A DNA stretch of 64,000 nt from assembly GCA_950097015.1 (NCBI GenBank), contig CATNEN010000001.1, positions 22,063,501 through 22,127,500 on the forward strand, written 5' to 3'. The notes under the pieces are model-generated. The model did no database searches, had not been told where the DNA came from, and was given only the letters and a program-made list of their open reading frames with translations. Origin of the DNA: Macrostomum hystrix. Lineage: Eukaryota > Platyhelminthes > Macrostomidae. Position numbers and translations under genes: made by a program. Shown here one piece after another: positions 47,001 through 56,441 of the stretch (position 1 is the stretch's first letter; the number at the start of each line of letters is the position of its first letter).

Positions 47001-49845
47001 AAACGATTTTCAATGCCCCTGTGATGCCGGTAGAGTGGCGCCGCAAACTGCACGACAGAATTTTAGGTTTGAGAGGAGAAAATCGATGCCAACGACCCAA
47101 TTTTCCTCAAACCGGCAGCCCTGTCTTTTGGCCCCACTATTTAGACTAGATGCTGACCGGAGAACATTACTGAGGACAAGGCTAAACTGTGCCGTACTGT
47201 ACTTTTATCGTACTGTTCTGCCATTTAACATTTTTACAATGAACCACGTCTGAAAACTCACCATGTTGACCTCAGATATGCTGTCAAAGCTGGCAATCAC
47301 AACTTCCATGCTGATCTCCAGTACGCTGGCTGCAGTTTATAGGGACGAATGAATGAGTTAAATAACACCAAAGTGTTTTGAGAAATAAATCTGAGGATTT
47401 GGAGTTAATGAATCTGAGGATTTGGAGTTAATGAATCTGAGGATTTGGAGTTAATGAATCTGAGTATTTGGAGTTAATGAATGTGAGGATTTGGAGTTAA
47501 TGAATCTGAGGATTTGGAGTTAATGAATGTGAGGATTTGGAGTTAATGAATCTGAGGATTTGGAGTTAATGAATGTGAGGATTTGGAGTTAATGAATCTG
47601 AGGATTCGGAGTTAATGAATCTGAGGATTTGGAGTTAATGAATCTGAGGATTTGGAGTTAATGAATGTGAGGATTTGGAGTTAATGAATCTGAGGATTTG
47701 GAGTTAATGAATGTGAGGATTTGGAGTTAATGAATCTGAGGATTTGGAGTTAATGAATGTGAGGATTTGGAGTTAATGAATCTGAGGATTCGGAGTTAAT
47801 GAATCTGAGGATTTGGAGTTAATGAATCTGAGGATTTGGATAATGAATTCGAGGATTTGGAGTTAATGAATCTGAGGATTTTTGGTAATGAATCTGAGGA
47901 TTTGGAGTTAATGAATGTGAGGATTTGGAGTTAATGAATCTGAGGATTTGGGGTAATGAATCTGAGGATTTTGGGTAATGAATTTGAGGATTTGGAGTTA
48001 ATGAATCTGAGGATTTGGATAATGAATCTGAGGATTTGGAGTTAATGAATCTGAGGATTTGGATAATGAATCTGAGGATTTGGAGTTAATGAATCTGAGG
48101 ATTTGGATAACGAATGTGAGAAATTGGATAACGAATGTTAGGATTTGGATAATGAATGTGAGGATTTGGATAATGAATCTGAGGATTTGGATAATTAATC
48201 TGAGGATTTGGATAATGAATCTGAGGATTTGGATAACGAATGTGAGAAATTGGATAACGAATGTTAGGATTTGGATAATGAATGTGAGGATTTGGATAAT
48301 GAATCTGAGGATTTGGATAATTAATCTGAGGATTTGGATAATGAATCTGATTATTAATCTGAGGATCCAAATGAAGGATTTTTGGTGGCAAATTCCATAA
48401 TATGTTTTTTATCAAAGCGCCAAAAAGTACATTATATAGTTCTAGTAGTTTCAATCGGAGGTGACGAAAGTTGAATCAAAAGTCTCAATCAACACCTTTC
48501 CATTTTTCACTAATTAGATGGGTAAATGGAAATTGGATTCAAGCATTGCTTGTGAACATTTTTATGGAATTTAAATGCCTATTTTTAAGCGATATTGCAG
48601 AACGTACAGAACGTTAAGTTCAGTGAGTTAGAAAGTAAATTGTTGCAAATATTAACTTAAACATAGTTAAATTGGAAGAACAGACACAGAAGCTAGGACC
48701 AGAGACAGAAGCTAGGACCAGAGACAGAATCTAGGACCAGAGACAGAATCTAGGACCCGAGACAGAAGCTAGGACCAGAGACAGAGGCTAGGACCAGAGA
48801 CAGAGGCTAGGACCAGAGACAGAGGCTAGGACCAGAGACAGAAGCTAGGACCAGAGACAGAATCTAGGACCAGAGACAGAATCTAGGACCAGAGACAGAA
48901 TCTAGGACCAGAGACAGTATCTAGGACCAGAGACAGAATCTAGGACCAGAGACAGAATCTAGGACCAGAGACAGAATCTAGGACCAGAGACAGAATCTAG
49001 GACCAGAGACAGAATCTAGGACCAGATAAAGAATCTAGCACCAGAGACAGAATCTTGGACCAGAAAAATAATCTAGGACCAGAGACAAAGCTGGGACCAG
49101 AGACGGAAGTTAGGACCAGAGACAGAAGCTAGGACCACAGACAGAAGCTAGGATCAGAGACAAAGCTAGGACCAGAGACAGAAGCTAGGACCAGAGACAG
49201 AGGCTAGGACCAGAGACAGAAGCTAGGACCAGAGACAGAGGCTAGGACCAGAGACAGAAGCTGGGACCTGAGACAGAGGCTAGGACCAGAGACAGAAGCT
49301 AGGACCAGAGACAGAGGCTAGGACCAGAGACAGAGGCTAGGACCAGAGACAGAGGCTAGGACCAGAGACAGAAGCTAGGACCAGAGACAGAGGCTAGGAC
49401 CAGAGACAGAAGCTGGGACCTGAGACAGAGGCTAGGACCAGAGACAGAAGCTAGGACCAGAGACAGAGGCTAGGACCAGAGACAGAATCTAGGACCAGAG
49501 ACAGAAGCTAGGACCAGAGACAGAAGCTAGGACCAGAGACAGAAGCTAGGACCAGAGACAGAGGCTAGGACCAGAGACAGAAGCTGGGACCTGAGACAGA
49601 GGCTCGGAGCTCATCCAGCATGAGATTCAGGACTCACTGCCGAAATTCGGTCTCAGCCGGTTGTCATAGTTGGAGATCAGCTTCTTGATCGCGCCCGAAA
49701 GTCGGGCAGAAGTCATCCCGCTGGAGTCCCCAGTCTGGGAGTTGTCTGGCTGCGAGGTAGCCGACGCTGCAGTCAGTAAGCAGCAGCAGCAGCAGCAACA
49801 GTAGATGATTCTGTACACAGCAGGCAAGCGACTCTTGTCTTGCAT
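35031..49845 (-). CDS. GABA-A receptor beta-like Cys-loop chloride channel subunit, eight exons
   Basis: Exons on minus: 49845-49638, 47329-47262, 42423-42197, 40577-40495, 38869-38732, 37262-37110, 36941-36700 and about 35675-35031. Joined they give about 587 residues. Features in order: signal peptide with a Cys run coded by a CAG/CTG-type repeat; [23 protein letters not shown]; the 13-residue Cys loop [15 protein letters not shown]; loop B EIESYGY; loop C STGAYQRLS; M1 [21 protein letters not shown]2 [19 protein letters not shown]3 [17 protein letters not shown]. Then come a cytoplasmic loop of about 190 residues with an acidic patch and nine glutamines, and M4 [18 protein letters not shown]. 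Ala before Arg 0' of M2 is the anion-selective pattern, and loops B and C keep the beta-type GABA-binding residues. The exon 7-8 junction is inferred: the nearest acceptor (about 35,720) breaks the frame, whereas CAG at 35,676 keeps it. An extra loop exon remains possible. Confidence 0.93.
35751..36165. other. GABA receptor intron 7, non-repeat part
   Basis: Unique sequence between exon 8 and the 61-bp array. I searched it for a missing loop exon and found none with convincing splice signals on both sides. Confidence 0.4.
36172..36690. repeat. Minisatellite, 61-bp unit, abutting the donor of GABA receptor exon 7
   Basis: About 8.5 copies beginning GGGCTGTGGAATTTTCCATT and ending CAGCAACTGATAATAGT, nearly identical apart from a 3-bp insertion near 36,458 and TAT/TGT changes. 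It stops about 10 bp from the exon 7 donor at 36,699. A partial unit (ATTCCATTTTCCATGG) merges into the splice region. Confidence 0.95.
37272..37507. repeat. Minisatellite, 17-bp unit CATTTGAGCATAGCAAT
   Basis: About 14 almost perfect copies directly next to the acceptor of exon 6 (exon edge at 37,262). The near absence of divergence implies recent expansion or homogenisation. It sits in the normal polypyrimidine/branch-point zone of intron 5. Confidence 0.95.
37570..37948. repeat. Minisatellite, 12-bp (6 + 6) unit GTCACTCTCACC
   Basis: Tandem GTCACTCNCACY units, about 31 copies. On plus they read as a His/Ser-rich frame and on minus as a Ser-Asp/Glu-rich frame; neither is a gene. The phrase GTCACTCTC is shared with the 11-bp array of intron 3. 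Confidence 0.93.
37949..38338. other. GABA receptor intron 5, unique part
   Basis: AT-rich intronic sequence between an array and a SINE; nothing else recognised. Confidence 0.45.
38343..38630 (-). mobile_element. SINE-B, the most complete copy in the window
   Basis: Read on minus: tRNA-like head with exact A-box consensus (TAGCCTAGTGG), GAGCGTCGGACTCACGATTT, and exact B box (GGTTCGATTCC). Next come GTGCCCTTTTGCAAGACACT and TGTTAAATGGGTACCAGC, then a tail domain with GGGTGGGTGTGGCGTCCCCC and CCATGGACTGAACAG. The GCAAGACACTT...AAATGGGTACC order resembles the conserved central domains of broadly distributed animal SINE superfamilies; which one cannot be settled by eye. No oligo-A or simple-repeat tail or target duplication was identified. 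Confidence 0.85.
38940..40072. repeat. Minisatellite, 17-bp unit GAGAATTGGGATATTCA
   Basis: About 66 copies in GABA receptor intron 4, with TTCA/TTTA alternation and minor variants. Each unit contains the dyad GAAT-TGGGAT-ATTC. It begins about 70 bp upstream of exon 5 (38,869). Confidence 0.95.
40683..42058. repeat. Minisatellite, 11-bp unit GTCACTCTCCT with higher-order blocks
   Basis: The first 400 bp are simple 11-bp GTCACTCTCCT units. From about 41,115 the units alternate GTTACTATCAT and GTCACTCATCT/GTCACTCTCCT in 22-, 33- and 44-bp higher-order patterns, and blocks of several hundred bp recur. All plus frames are open for hundreds of codons; this is an artefact of the unit. It fills intron 3. 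Confidence 0.95.
42524..43995. repeat. 29-bp minisatellite derived from the SINE-A body
   Basis: About 50 copies of ACACACTCACACAGATACTG followed by TACGCAGGC; a 28-bp form (ACAACTCAC) recurs about seven times. The reverse complement contains GCCTGCGTACAGTATCTGTG, which is present once in the intact SINE-A at 58.6-59.0 kb and once, diverged, in the copy at 57.2 kb. The units are otherwise essentially identical. Confidence 0.95.
43998..44269. mobile_element. MITE with CAGTGGCGTAGCCAGG inverted ends, inserted in SINE-A
   Basis: The left end is CAGTGGCGTAGCCAGGATTT. The right end, reverse complemented, is CAGTGGCGTTGCCAGGGGGG. Such CAGTGGCG ends occur on several DNA-transposon families, notably hAT-like ones. 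The interior has no coding capacity and contains about nine copies of a 19-bp unit (CATGGGGGCGCCACTACCA, 44,033-44,212). No certain 8-bp target duplication is visible, perhaps because the left flank is inside the array. Confidence 0.8.
44690..46970. repeat. Minisatellite, 46-bp unit, GABA receptor intron 2
   Basis: About 48 copies of ATGAGCGAGTTGCTTGACTA, then TGTTTCTTAGAAAACTAATG and a variable CACACT/CATACT/CGGACT/CAGACA. The variable triplet and the GTTGC/GCTGC/GCTAC choice mark unit types whose order repeats in blocks. Confidence 0.95.
47385..48366. repeat. Minisatellite, 23-bp unit with 21-bp deletion form
   Basis: GAATCTGAGGATTTGGAGTTAAT repeated about 28 times, then a transition from 47,840 to a shorter GAATCTGAGGATTTGGATAAT type. 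It ends with a duplicated 124-bp block (48,106-48,230 versus 48,230-48,350). It lies in GABA receptor intron 1, about 55 bp upstream of exon 2. Confidence 0.94.
48367..48668. other. GABA receptor intron 1, unique spacer
   Basis: AT-rich DNA between two arrays in the same intron; nothing recognised. Confidence 0.45.
48672..49606. repeat. Minisatellite, 19-bp unit AGGACCAGAGACAGAAGCT
   Basis: About 49 copies with GAAGCT, GAGGCT and GAATCT variants and occasional GGGACCTGAGACAGAGGCT units that recur about every 165-175 bp. The purine-rich strand is plus. The array stops about 30 bp from the exon 1 donor at 49,637. Confidence 0.95.
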
Positions 49846-50379
49846 GCTTGTTGAAGGCTTTCAGTTGGACTTGCGGTTTTTTAGCTTGTCGCTGACATGC
49901 CGCTGACTCGCGCTGACTCACCCGCCTCCCCTCTGCGTGAGTATAGTATCCGATTTCTTCTGCAGCCTTGGCGCCCTATTGAGCATAGCCTGACATTTAG
50001 GCTGCTCAGGTAGTGCTCAGAAAAGGTGCTACCTTTCACACAAAAAGTCGCTTTTCTCTCGCTTTTCACTTTCTTTAGCCAGCAACACCAAGTAGAGAAT
50101 TTTCGCTGCCTCAACCGTGCTCACTATGGTCGCCTCTTTGCCACTGTTCTCAGTTTTCGCGGCAGGGTGGGGGGTTGGAGGAAAGCCCAAAAAATTTGAA
50201 ACCTAAAAGCTTGGGCTGCTTGGACTCGCTAGAGATATAGCTGGGGAGAAGTGTTGGATTTTCTCTTTGGCGGGCTTGGCTCCGCCTGAAAACCTGCTTT
50301 TTTTATATCCCTCCCATAGCCCACTGACAATTCGCTCCCACCCCCGTGTCCCAACAGCTGTACACAGGGGGGGGAGAAC

Positions 50380-50385
50380 TTTATA
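50380..50385 (-). promoter_or_regulatory. Candidate TATA box of the GABA receptor gene
   Basis: On minus the sequence is GGCTATAAAGTTC, about 535 bp upstream of the start codon at 49,845, in a moderately GC-rich unique region. A transcription start near 50,350 would follow. There is no direct evidence for it. Another TATA-like TTATAAATTG on plus at about 50,726 has no visible gene. Confidence 0.35.
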
Positions 50386-50930
50386 GCCAGTGTGCGCTGG
50401 TTTTGGAATCGGATGCCGGCGAGAGCGGAGTTAGGGGAAGAGAGGACAGAGCCAGTAAAGTCCGCGCGGTCTTTTGGGAGTTTTTTTAGGAGGATTATTG
50501 AATAGACAGAAAGAGGCCGGTAGCCTCCGAGCAGTGCTCAGGACAGACCTAGTGGAGGGTGGGGTGGATTGAGCAGAGCTGAGCTGAGTGGAAGGTAAGA
50601 TAGGCAAATAGATAGGCTCCAAACTGAAGAATCTAATTATGATGTGCCCAAACTACTGGCTCATGACATAATGCAGGTTAATTAGGTCCTTAATGGCATC
50701 TAAACTGTGTGAGTGCCCGCTGGCTTATAAATTGAGGAAGTCGGCACAATGGCAGCCGTCAAGATTCAGGCAGTCAGTGAAATATGGTGAGGCAATCGCC
50801 TCAGAGCCAGGCATGCCCACCAGCTGCTGACCCGCGATTTATGAGCTTGGAATATGAAGGACAATTCAGAGTTTGTCTGCTTTGAAGCAGAAGAAAGGGG
50901 AGAGAAGGAGTGGCAAGAGTAGAGGAAAGA
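50386..50930. other. Unique DNA upstream of the GABA receptor gene
   Basis: No gene recognised. It is relatively GC-rich compared with surrounding intergenic DNA, so promoter or enhancer content is plausible. Confidence 0.4.
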
Positions 50931-50934
50931 AGAG

Positions 50935-52493
50935 GGTAGATGAAGTGAGGAGAGGAGAGGCGAGGAGAGAAGAGGAGAGAAGAGGAGAGGAGAGGAGAGG
51001 AGAGGAGAGGAGAGGAGAGGAGAGGAGAGGAGAGAAGAGGAGAGGAGTGGAGAGGAGAGGAGAGGAAAGGAGAGGAGAGGCGAGGAGAGGAGAGGAGAGG
51101 AGAGGAGAGGAGAGTAGAGGAGAGGAGAGGAGAGGAGAGGAGAGGAGAGGAGAGGAGAGGAGAGTAGAGTAGAGGAGAGGAGAGGAGAGTAGAGGAGAGG
51201 AGAGGAGAGGAGAGGAGAGGAAAGGAGAGGAGAGGAGAGGAGAGGAGAGGAGAGGAAAGGAGAGGAGAGGCGAGGAGAGGAGAGGAGAGGAGAGGAGAGG
51301 AGAGTAGAGGAGAGGAGAGGAGAGGAGAGGAGAGGAGAGGAGAGTAGAGGAGAGGAGAGGAGAGGAGAGGAGAGGAGAGGAGAGGAGAGGAGAGGATAGA
51401 AGAGGGTAGATGAAGTGAGGAGAGGAGAGGAGAGGAGAGTAGAGGAGAGGCGAGGAGAGGAGAGGAGAGGAGAGGAGAGGAGAGGAGAGAAGAGGAGAGG
51501 AGAGGAGAGGAGAAGAGAGGAGAGGAGAAGAGAGGAGAGGAGAGGAGAGAAGAGGAGAGAAGAGGAGAGGAGTGGAGAGGAGAGGAGAGGAAAGGAGAGC
51601 AGAGAAGAGGAGAGGAGAGGAGAGGAGAGGAGAGGAGAGAAGAGGAGAGGAGAGGAGAGGAGAGGAGAGGAAAGGAGAGGAGAGGAGAGAAGAGGAGAGG
51701 AGTGGAGAGGAGAGGAGAGGAAAGGAGAGGAGAGGCGAGGAAAGGAGAGGAGAGGAGAGGAGAGGAGAGGAGAGTAGAGGAGAGGAGAGGAGAGGAGAGG
51801 AGAGGAGAGGAGAGTAGAGGAGAGGAGAGGAGAGGAGAGGAGAGGAGAGGAGAGGAGAGGATAGAAGAGGGTAGATGAAGTGAGGAGAGGAGAGGAGAGG
51901 AGAGGAGAGGCGAGGAGAGGAGAGGAGAGGAGAGGAGAGGAGAGGAGAGGAGAGAAGAGGAGAGGAGAGGAGAGGAGAAGAGAGGAGAGGAGAGGAGAGA
52001 AGAGGAGAGGAGAGGAGAGGAGAGGAGAGGAGAGGAGAGGAGAGGATAGGAGAGGAGAGGAGGGGCGAGGAGAGGAGAGGAGAGGAGAGGAAAGAAGAGG
52101 GTAGATGAAGTGAGGAGAGGAGAGGAGAGGAGAGGAGAGGAGAGGAAAGAAGAGGGTAGATGAAGTGAGGAGAGGAGAGGAGAGGAGAGGAGAGGAAAGA
52201 AGAGGGTAGATGAAGTGAGGAGAGGAGAGGAGAGGAGAGGAGAGGAGAGGAGAGGAGAGGAGAGGAGAGAAGAGGAGAGGAGAGGAGAGGAGAGGAGAGG
52301 AGAGGAGAGGAGAGGAGAGTAGAGGAGAGAAGAGGAGAGGAGAGGAGAGGAGAGGAGAGGAGAGGAGAGGATAGGAGAGGATAGGAGAGGAGAGGAGGGG
52401 CGAGGAGAGGAGAGGCGAGGAGAGAAGAGGAGAGGAGAGGAGAGGAGAGGAGAGGAGAGGAGAGGAGAGGAGAGGAGAGGAGAGGAGAGGATG
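50935..52493. repeat. Purine-only pentanucleotide array (GAGAG)n, 1.56 kb
   Basis: Plus strand is almost entirely AGAGG/GAGGA pentamers with sparse T. A 20-bp phrase, AAGAAGAGGGTAGATGAAGT, returns at 50,926, 51,398, 51,866, 52,093, 52,147 and 52,199, marking duplicated higher-order blocks. A tract this long, all purine on one strand, can form triplex (H-DNA). Long Ser/Leu/Pro frames on minus and Glu/Arg/Gly frames on plus are artefacts. Confidence 0.95.
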
Positions 52494-52499
52494 GCATTT

Positions 52500-52840
52500 T
52501 AGAAAGATGATTTCATGAACAACTGTAAGAGTTTCCCAACGGTCCAACAAATTTGCAATAAAATGCAGTTTCGCTAATGGGGTAACTGGAAAAATCCCAG
52601 CTAGATTAATGGATTTCGAACCGAATAGTTTAGAATTTGATCATGGGCGAGGCAATTTGCCAGCACTGGCCTCACTAAACTGCTTAATTCAAGAGACTCC
52701 TGGCATCAGGACGAGATTCATCTGAAAATTTTCTCTGCACTTTCAATTGAACTCAGTTTTAAGAACTCAACCCATTTCAATCAGTGGGTCAAACGGTACG
52801 CGTTTTAAAAAAGACGCTATAGACTTTCAAACTGATTACC
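52500..52840. other. Unique spacer between arrays
   Basis: No gene or element recognised. Confidence 0.5.
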
Positions 52841-52841
52841 C

Positions 52842-53322
52842 GACCTGTCTCCGAGGTGGACACCCAAACCTGTCTCCGAGGTGGACACCCAACCTGTCTC
52901 CGAAGTGGACACCCAAACCTGTCTCCGAGGTGGACACCCAAACCTGTCTCCGAGGTGGACACCCAACCTGTCTCCGAAGTGGACACCCAAACCTGTCTCC
53001 GAGGTGGACACCCAAACCTGTCTCCGAGGTGGACACCCAAACCTGTCTCCGAGGTGGACACCCACACCTGTCTCCGAGGTGGACACCCAAACCTGTCTCC
53101 GAGGTGGACACCCAAACCTGTCTCCGAGGTGGACACCCAAACCTATCTCCGAGTTGGACACCCAACCTGTCTCCGAGGTGGACACCCAAACCTGTCTCCG
53201 TGGTGGACACCCAAACCTGTCTCCGAGGTGGACACCCAAACCTGTCTCCGAGGTGGACACCCAAACCTGTCTCCGAGGTGGACACCCAAACTTTATCTTC
53301 GAGGTAGACACCCAGCTTATCT
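52842..53322. repeat. Minisatellite, 25-bp unit
   Basis: About 19 copies of ACCTGTCTCCGAGGTGGACA followed by CCCAA, with a 24-bp form (CCCA) at three places. The unit lacks stop codons in every register, so several frames on both strands are open; this is not evidence of coding. The right edge decays (TTATCTTCGAGGTAGACACC). Confidence 0.94.
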
Positions 53323-53690
53323 TTGAGCATTTTATTTATTCCTGAGGCGGACACGTCTGTTAAGTTTCCCTAAAATGTTCACTTCATCCAGCGGTTTTTC
53401 CTCCACTTCCTGCAAGCTTTCCTTCCTATTCCATTGTGCCTCTGTGAATGACAAGTCCTCGAAGTGCTTCGCGGAGTGACAGCCAATGTCGAACAAAAAG
53501 TGCACTTTAATTCCCCTACGAAGACCCACTTAGCCAGGTCGTCCAGCAATCTCGGGTTAACGTCCTCTTTATAGCCGCAATGTGTGTGTGTGCACTTCTG
53601 GCATTAATTAACACAGCCCCACTGCTAAACGTCTTAACAGTCAAGCACCCCAATTCAGCTTACACGATTTAAGATTTTTTGTCTTGTAAA
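53323..53690. other. Unique DNA, no supported gene
   Basis: A short minus-strand frame (53,332-53,529) exists but starts with GTG, has no domain and no splice context. A (GT)n run of about 10 bp lies at 53,581. I annotate nothing here. Confidence 0.4.
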
Positions 53691-55480
53691 AAGTTTAAGA
53701 TTAATTTAAGAATCGTATAGGAATCATGCGAAAATCTCAAAGATTTTGGAAATTGAATAAACCGTTGATTTAAAGAAACGTTGATTATAAGAATCAATCA
53801 TTCTAAGAATCGTTCATTTTTTTAATACGAGCGTAGGTTTCCTACACTATCACAAGAATCGTTAATTTTATTCTGACGTTGATTCTAAGAATCATTACTT
53901 ATAATTATCGTTCACACTAAAAACCGATCAAATCGAAGACAGGTTAGAATAAGCGTTTATTTTAATAATCGTTTTTAAGTAGCTTTTAATCTACTCGTAT
54001 TAACCATTCAATCTATTCTAAGAATCGTTCATTCTAAGAACCGTTCATTCTAAGAATCGTTCATTCTAAGAATCGTTCATTCTAAGAATAGTTTATACTA
54101 AGAATCGCTCATTCTAAGAATCGTTGATTCTAAGAATCGCTCATTCTAAGAATCGTTCATTCTAATAATCGTTCATTCTAAGAATCGTTCATTCTAAGAA
54201 TCGCTCATTCTAAGAATCGTTCATTCTAAAAACCGTTCATGCTAAGAATAGTTTATACTAAGAATCGTTCATTCTAAGAATCGTTCATTCTAATAATCGT
54301 TCATTCTAAGAACCGTTCCTTCTAAGAATCGTTCATTCTAAGAACCGTTCATTCTAAGAATCGTTCATTCTAAGAACCGTTCATTCTAAGAATCGTTCAT
54401 TCTAAGAATCGTTCATTCTAAGAATAGTTTATACTAAGAATCGCTCATTCTAAGAATCGTTGATTCTAAGAATCGCTCATTCTAAGAATCGTTCATTCTA
54501 ATAATCGTTCATTCTAAGAATCGTTCATTCTAAGAACCGTTCCTTCTAAGAATCGTTCATTCTAAGAACCGTTCATTCTAAGAATCGTTCATTCTAAGAA
54601 TCGTTGATTCTAAGAACCGTTCATTCTAAGAATCGTTCATTCTAAGAATCGTTCATTCTAAGAACCGTTCCTTCTAAGAATCGTTCATTCTAAGAACCGT
54701 TCATTCTAAGAATCGTTCATTCTAAGAATAGTTTATACTAAGAATCGTTCATTCTAAGAATCGTTCATTCTAAGAATCGTTCATTCTAAGAATCGTTCAT
54801 TCTAAGAATCGTTCATTCTAAGAATCGTTCATTCTAAGAATCGTTCATTCTAAGAATCGTTCATTCTAAGAATCGTTCATTCTGAGAATAGTTTATACTA
54901 AAAATCGTTAATTCTAAGAATCGTTCATTCTAAGAATCTTTCATTCTAAGAATAGTTTATACTAAGAATCGTTCATTCTAAGAATCGTTCATTCTAAGAA
55001 TAGTTTATACTAAGAATCGCTCATTCTAAGAATCGTTCATTCTAAGAATCGCTCATTCTAAGAATTGTTCATTCTAATAATCGTTCATTCTAAGAATCGT
55101 TCCTTCTAAGAATCGCTCATTCTAAGAATCGTTCATTCTAATAATCGTTCATTCTAAGAATCGTTCATTCTAAGAACCGTTCATTGTAAGAATCGTTCAT
55201 TCTAAGAACCGTTCATTCTAAGCATCGTTCAATCTAAGAACCGTTCATTCTAAGAATCGTTCATTCTAAGAACCGTTCATTCTTAAAATCGTTCATCGTA
55301 AAAATACGCTCGTATGAGCGTAGGTTCTTCTTAGAATATCACACGAATCGTTAATGCTAAATAATGTTCGCATTAAGAATCATCAATTCTAATTATCGTT
55401 CATACTGAAAATATATTATTCTAAGGAGTGTTATTCTAAGAATATTTAATTATAAGAAAAGTTTATTTTAAATACCGAGA
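53690..55480. repeat. Minisatellite, 16-bp unit AAGAATCGTTCATTCT, with decayed flanks
   Basis: About 80 good copies from 54,010 to 55,300. The units contain the dyad AGAAT-CGTTC-ATTCT. A divergent AGAATAGTTTATACTA unit is interspersed at about ten places. Both flanks (53.69-54.0 and 55.3-55.48 kb) are recognisably the same motif but heavily mutated, as expected if the centre was expanded later than the edges. Confidence 0.93.
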
Positions 55481-55487
55481 TTTTCAC

Positions 55488-55728
55488 CCGAATCACTACT
55501 CAGAATCACTCCTGAATCACTTCAGAATCACTCCAGAATCACTCCAGAATCACTCCAGAATCACTCCAGAATCACTCCAGAATCACTCCAGAATCACTCC
55601 AGAATCATTCCCGAGAATCACTCCAGAATCACTCCAGAGAATCACTCCTGAATCACTTCAGAATCACTCCAGAATCACTCCCGAGAATCACTCCAGAATC
55701 AATCCAGAGAATCACTCCAGACTCACTC
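55488..55728. repeat. Minisatellite, 11-bp unit AGAATCACTCC
   Basis: About 20 units, some separated by CGAG or GAG insertions (CTCCCGAGAATCACTCCAG). It is flanked by two copies of a longer sequence, described separately among the findings. Confidence 0.9.
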
Positions 55729-55869
55729 ACGTTAATGTTAAATAACGTTAATTTTAAGAATCATTAATTCTAATTATCGGTCATACTGAAAACATTTTAT
55801 TCTAAGAAGTCTTTATTCTAAGAATATTTAATTCTAAGAAAATTTTATTTTCAATACCGAGATTTCAGA

Positions 55870-56440
55870 ATCACTGAGAGAAATGCAGTGACAAACAAAA
55901 TCTGCGAAACGAGGTTTCAATGACTGGCCGCTTGTTGAACTCATGACGCGAGTATGTGATCTGATCTACTTCAAGTAATCAAAGTAATTTGAAGTAATCA
56001 AACGTAGTGTATGCTTTTATATCTGCCTTTGACTAGTCGATGTTCGCAATCAAACTAACACTCGAGAACTGCTCATGTGCTCTGACATTGCATAATTGTA
56101 GGATTTTACCGTGGTAATCTCTCCTTCCTTCAAGCGCACGTACTCAAGGCTCGTCGAGAAATGAAAATTACGCATTGCTTTATCTTCTTCAGTTTTTTTT
56201 CATTGAGTCGTACGTAAAATACGTTGTAATCTACTGTTCAGTAATGTATGATATACATTTTTGTTAAGAAAAATAGACAAACTTTTAATTACGACATTAT
56301 TGTGTCAGTAATTGGCCAACACCGAACCACGGACTGTAACTGTGCAGTGCATGAATAACCAGATCTAGCATTGCTCCTTATATTTCAGCTTAAATAAGTC
56401 AGCAAAACAGTCTCGTTAACTCAGAATGTTCAACAACGTC
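55870..56440. other. Non-coding DNA downstream of the FN1-like gene
   Basis: AT-rich unique sequence. It should hold the 3'UTR and poly(A) site of the minus-strand gene that ends at 56,442. An ATTAAA-type signal is possible near 56,285; no canonical AATAAA was picked. Confidence 0.4.
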
Positions 56441-56441
56441 T

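Noticed and set aside
50766-52550. Ser/Leu/Pro-rich minus frames of over 540 codons and Glu/Arg-rich plus frames
   Set aside because: They are direct translations of the purine-only pentamer array and carry no independent coding signal.
52789-53354. Open frames on both strands with VSEVDTQT/STSETGLGVHLGD repeats
   Set aside because: The 25-bp unit has no stops in several registers on both strands. The composition is purely repetitive and there is no start or splice context.
53332-53529. 65-codon minus-strand frame
   Set aside because: It begins with GTG, not ATG, has no recognisable domain and no splice context, and lies between arrays.
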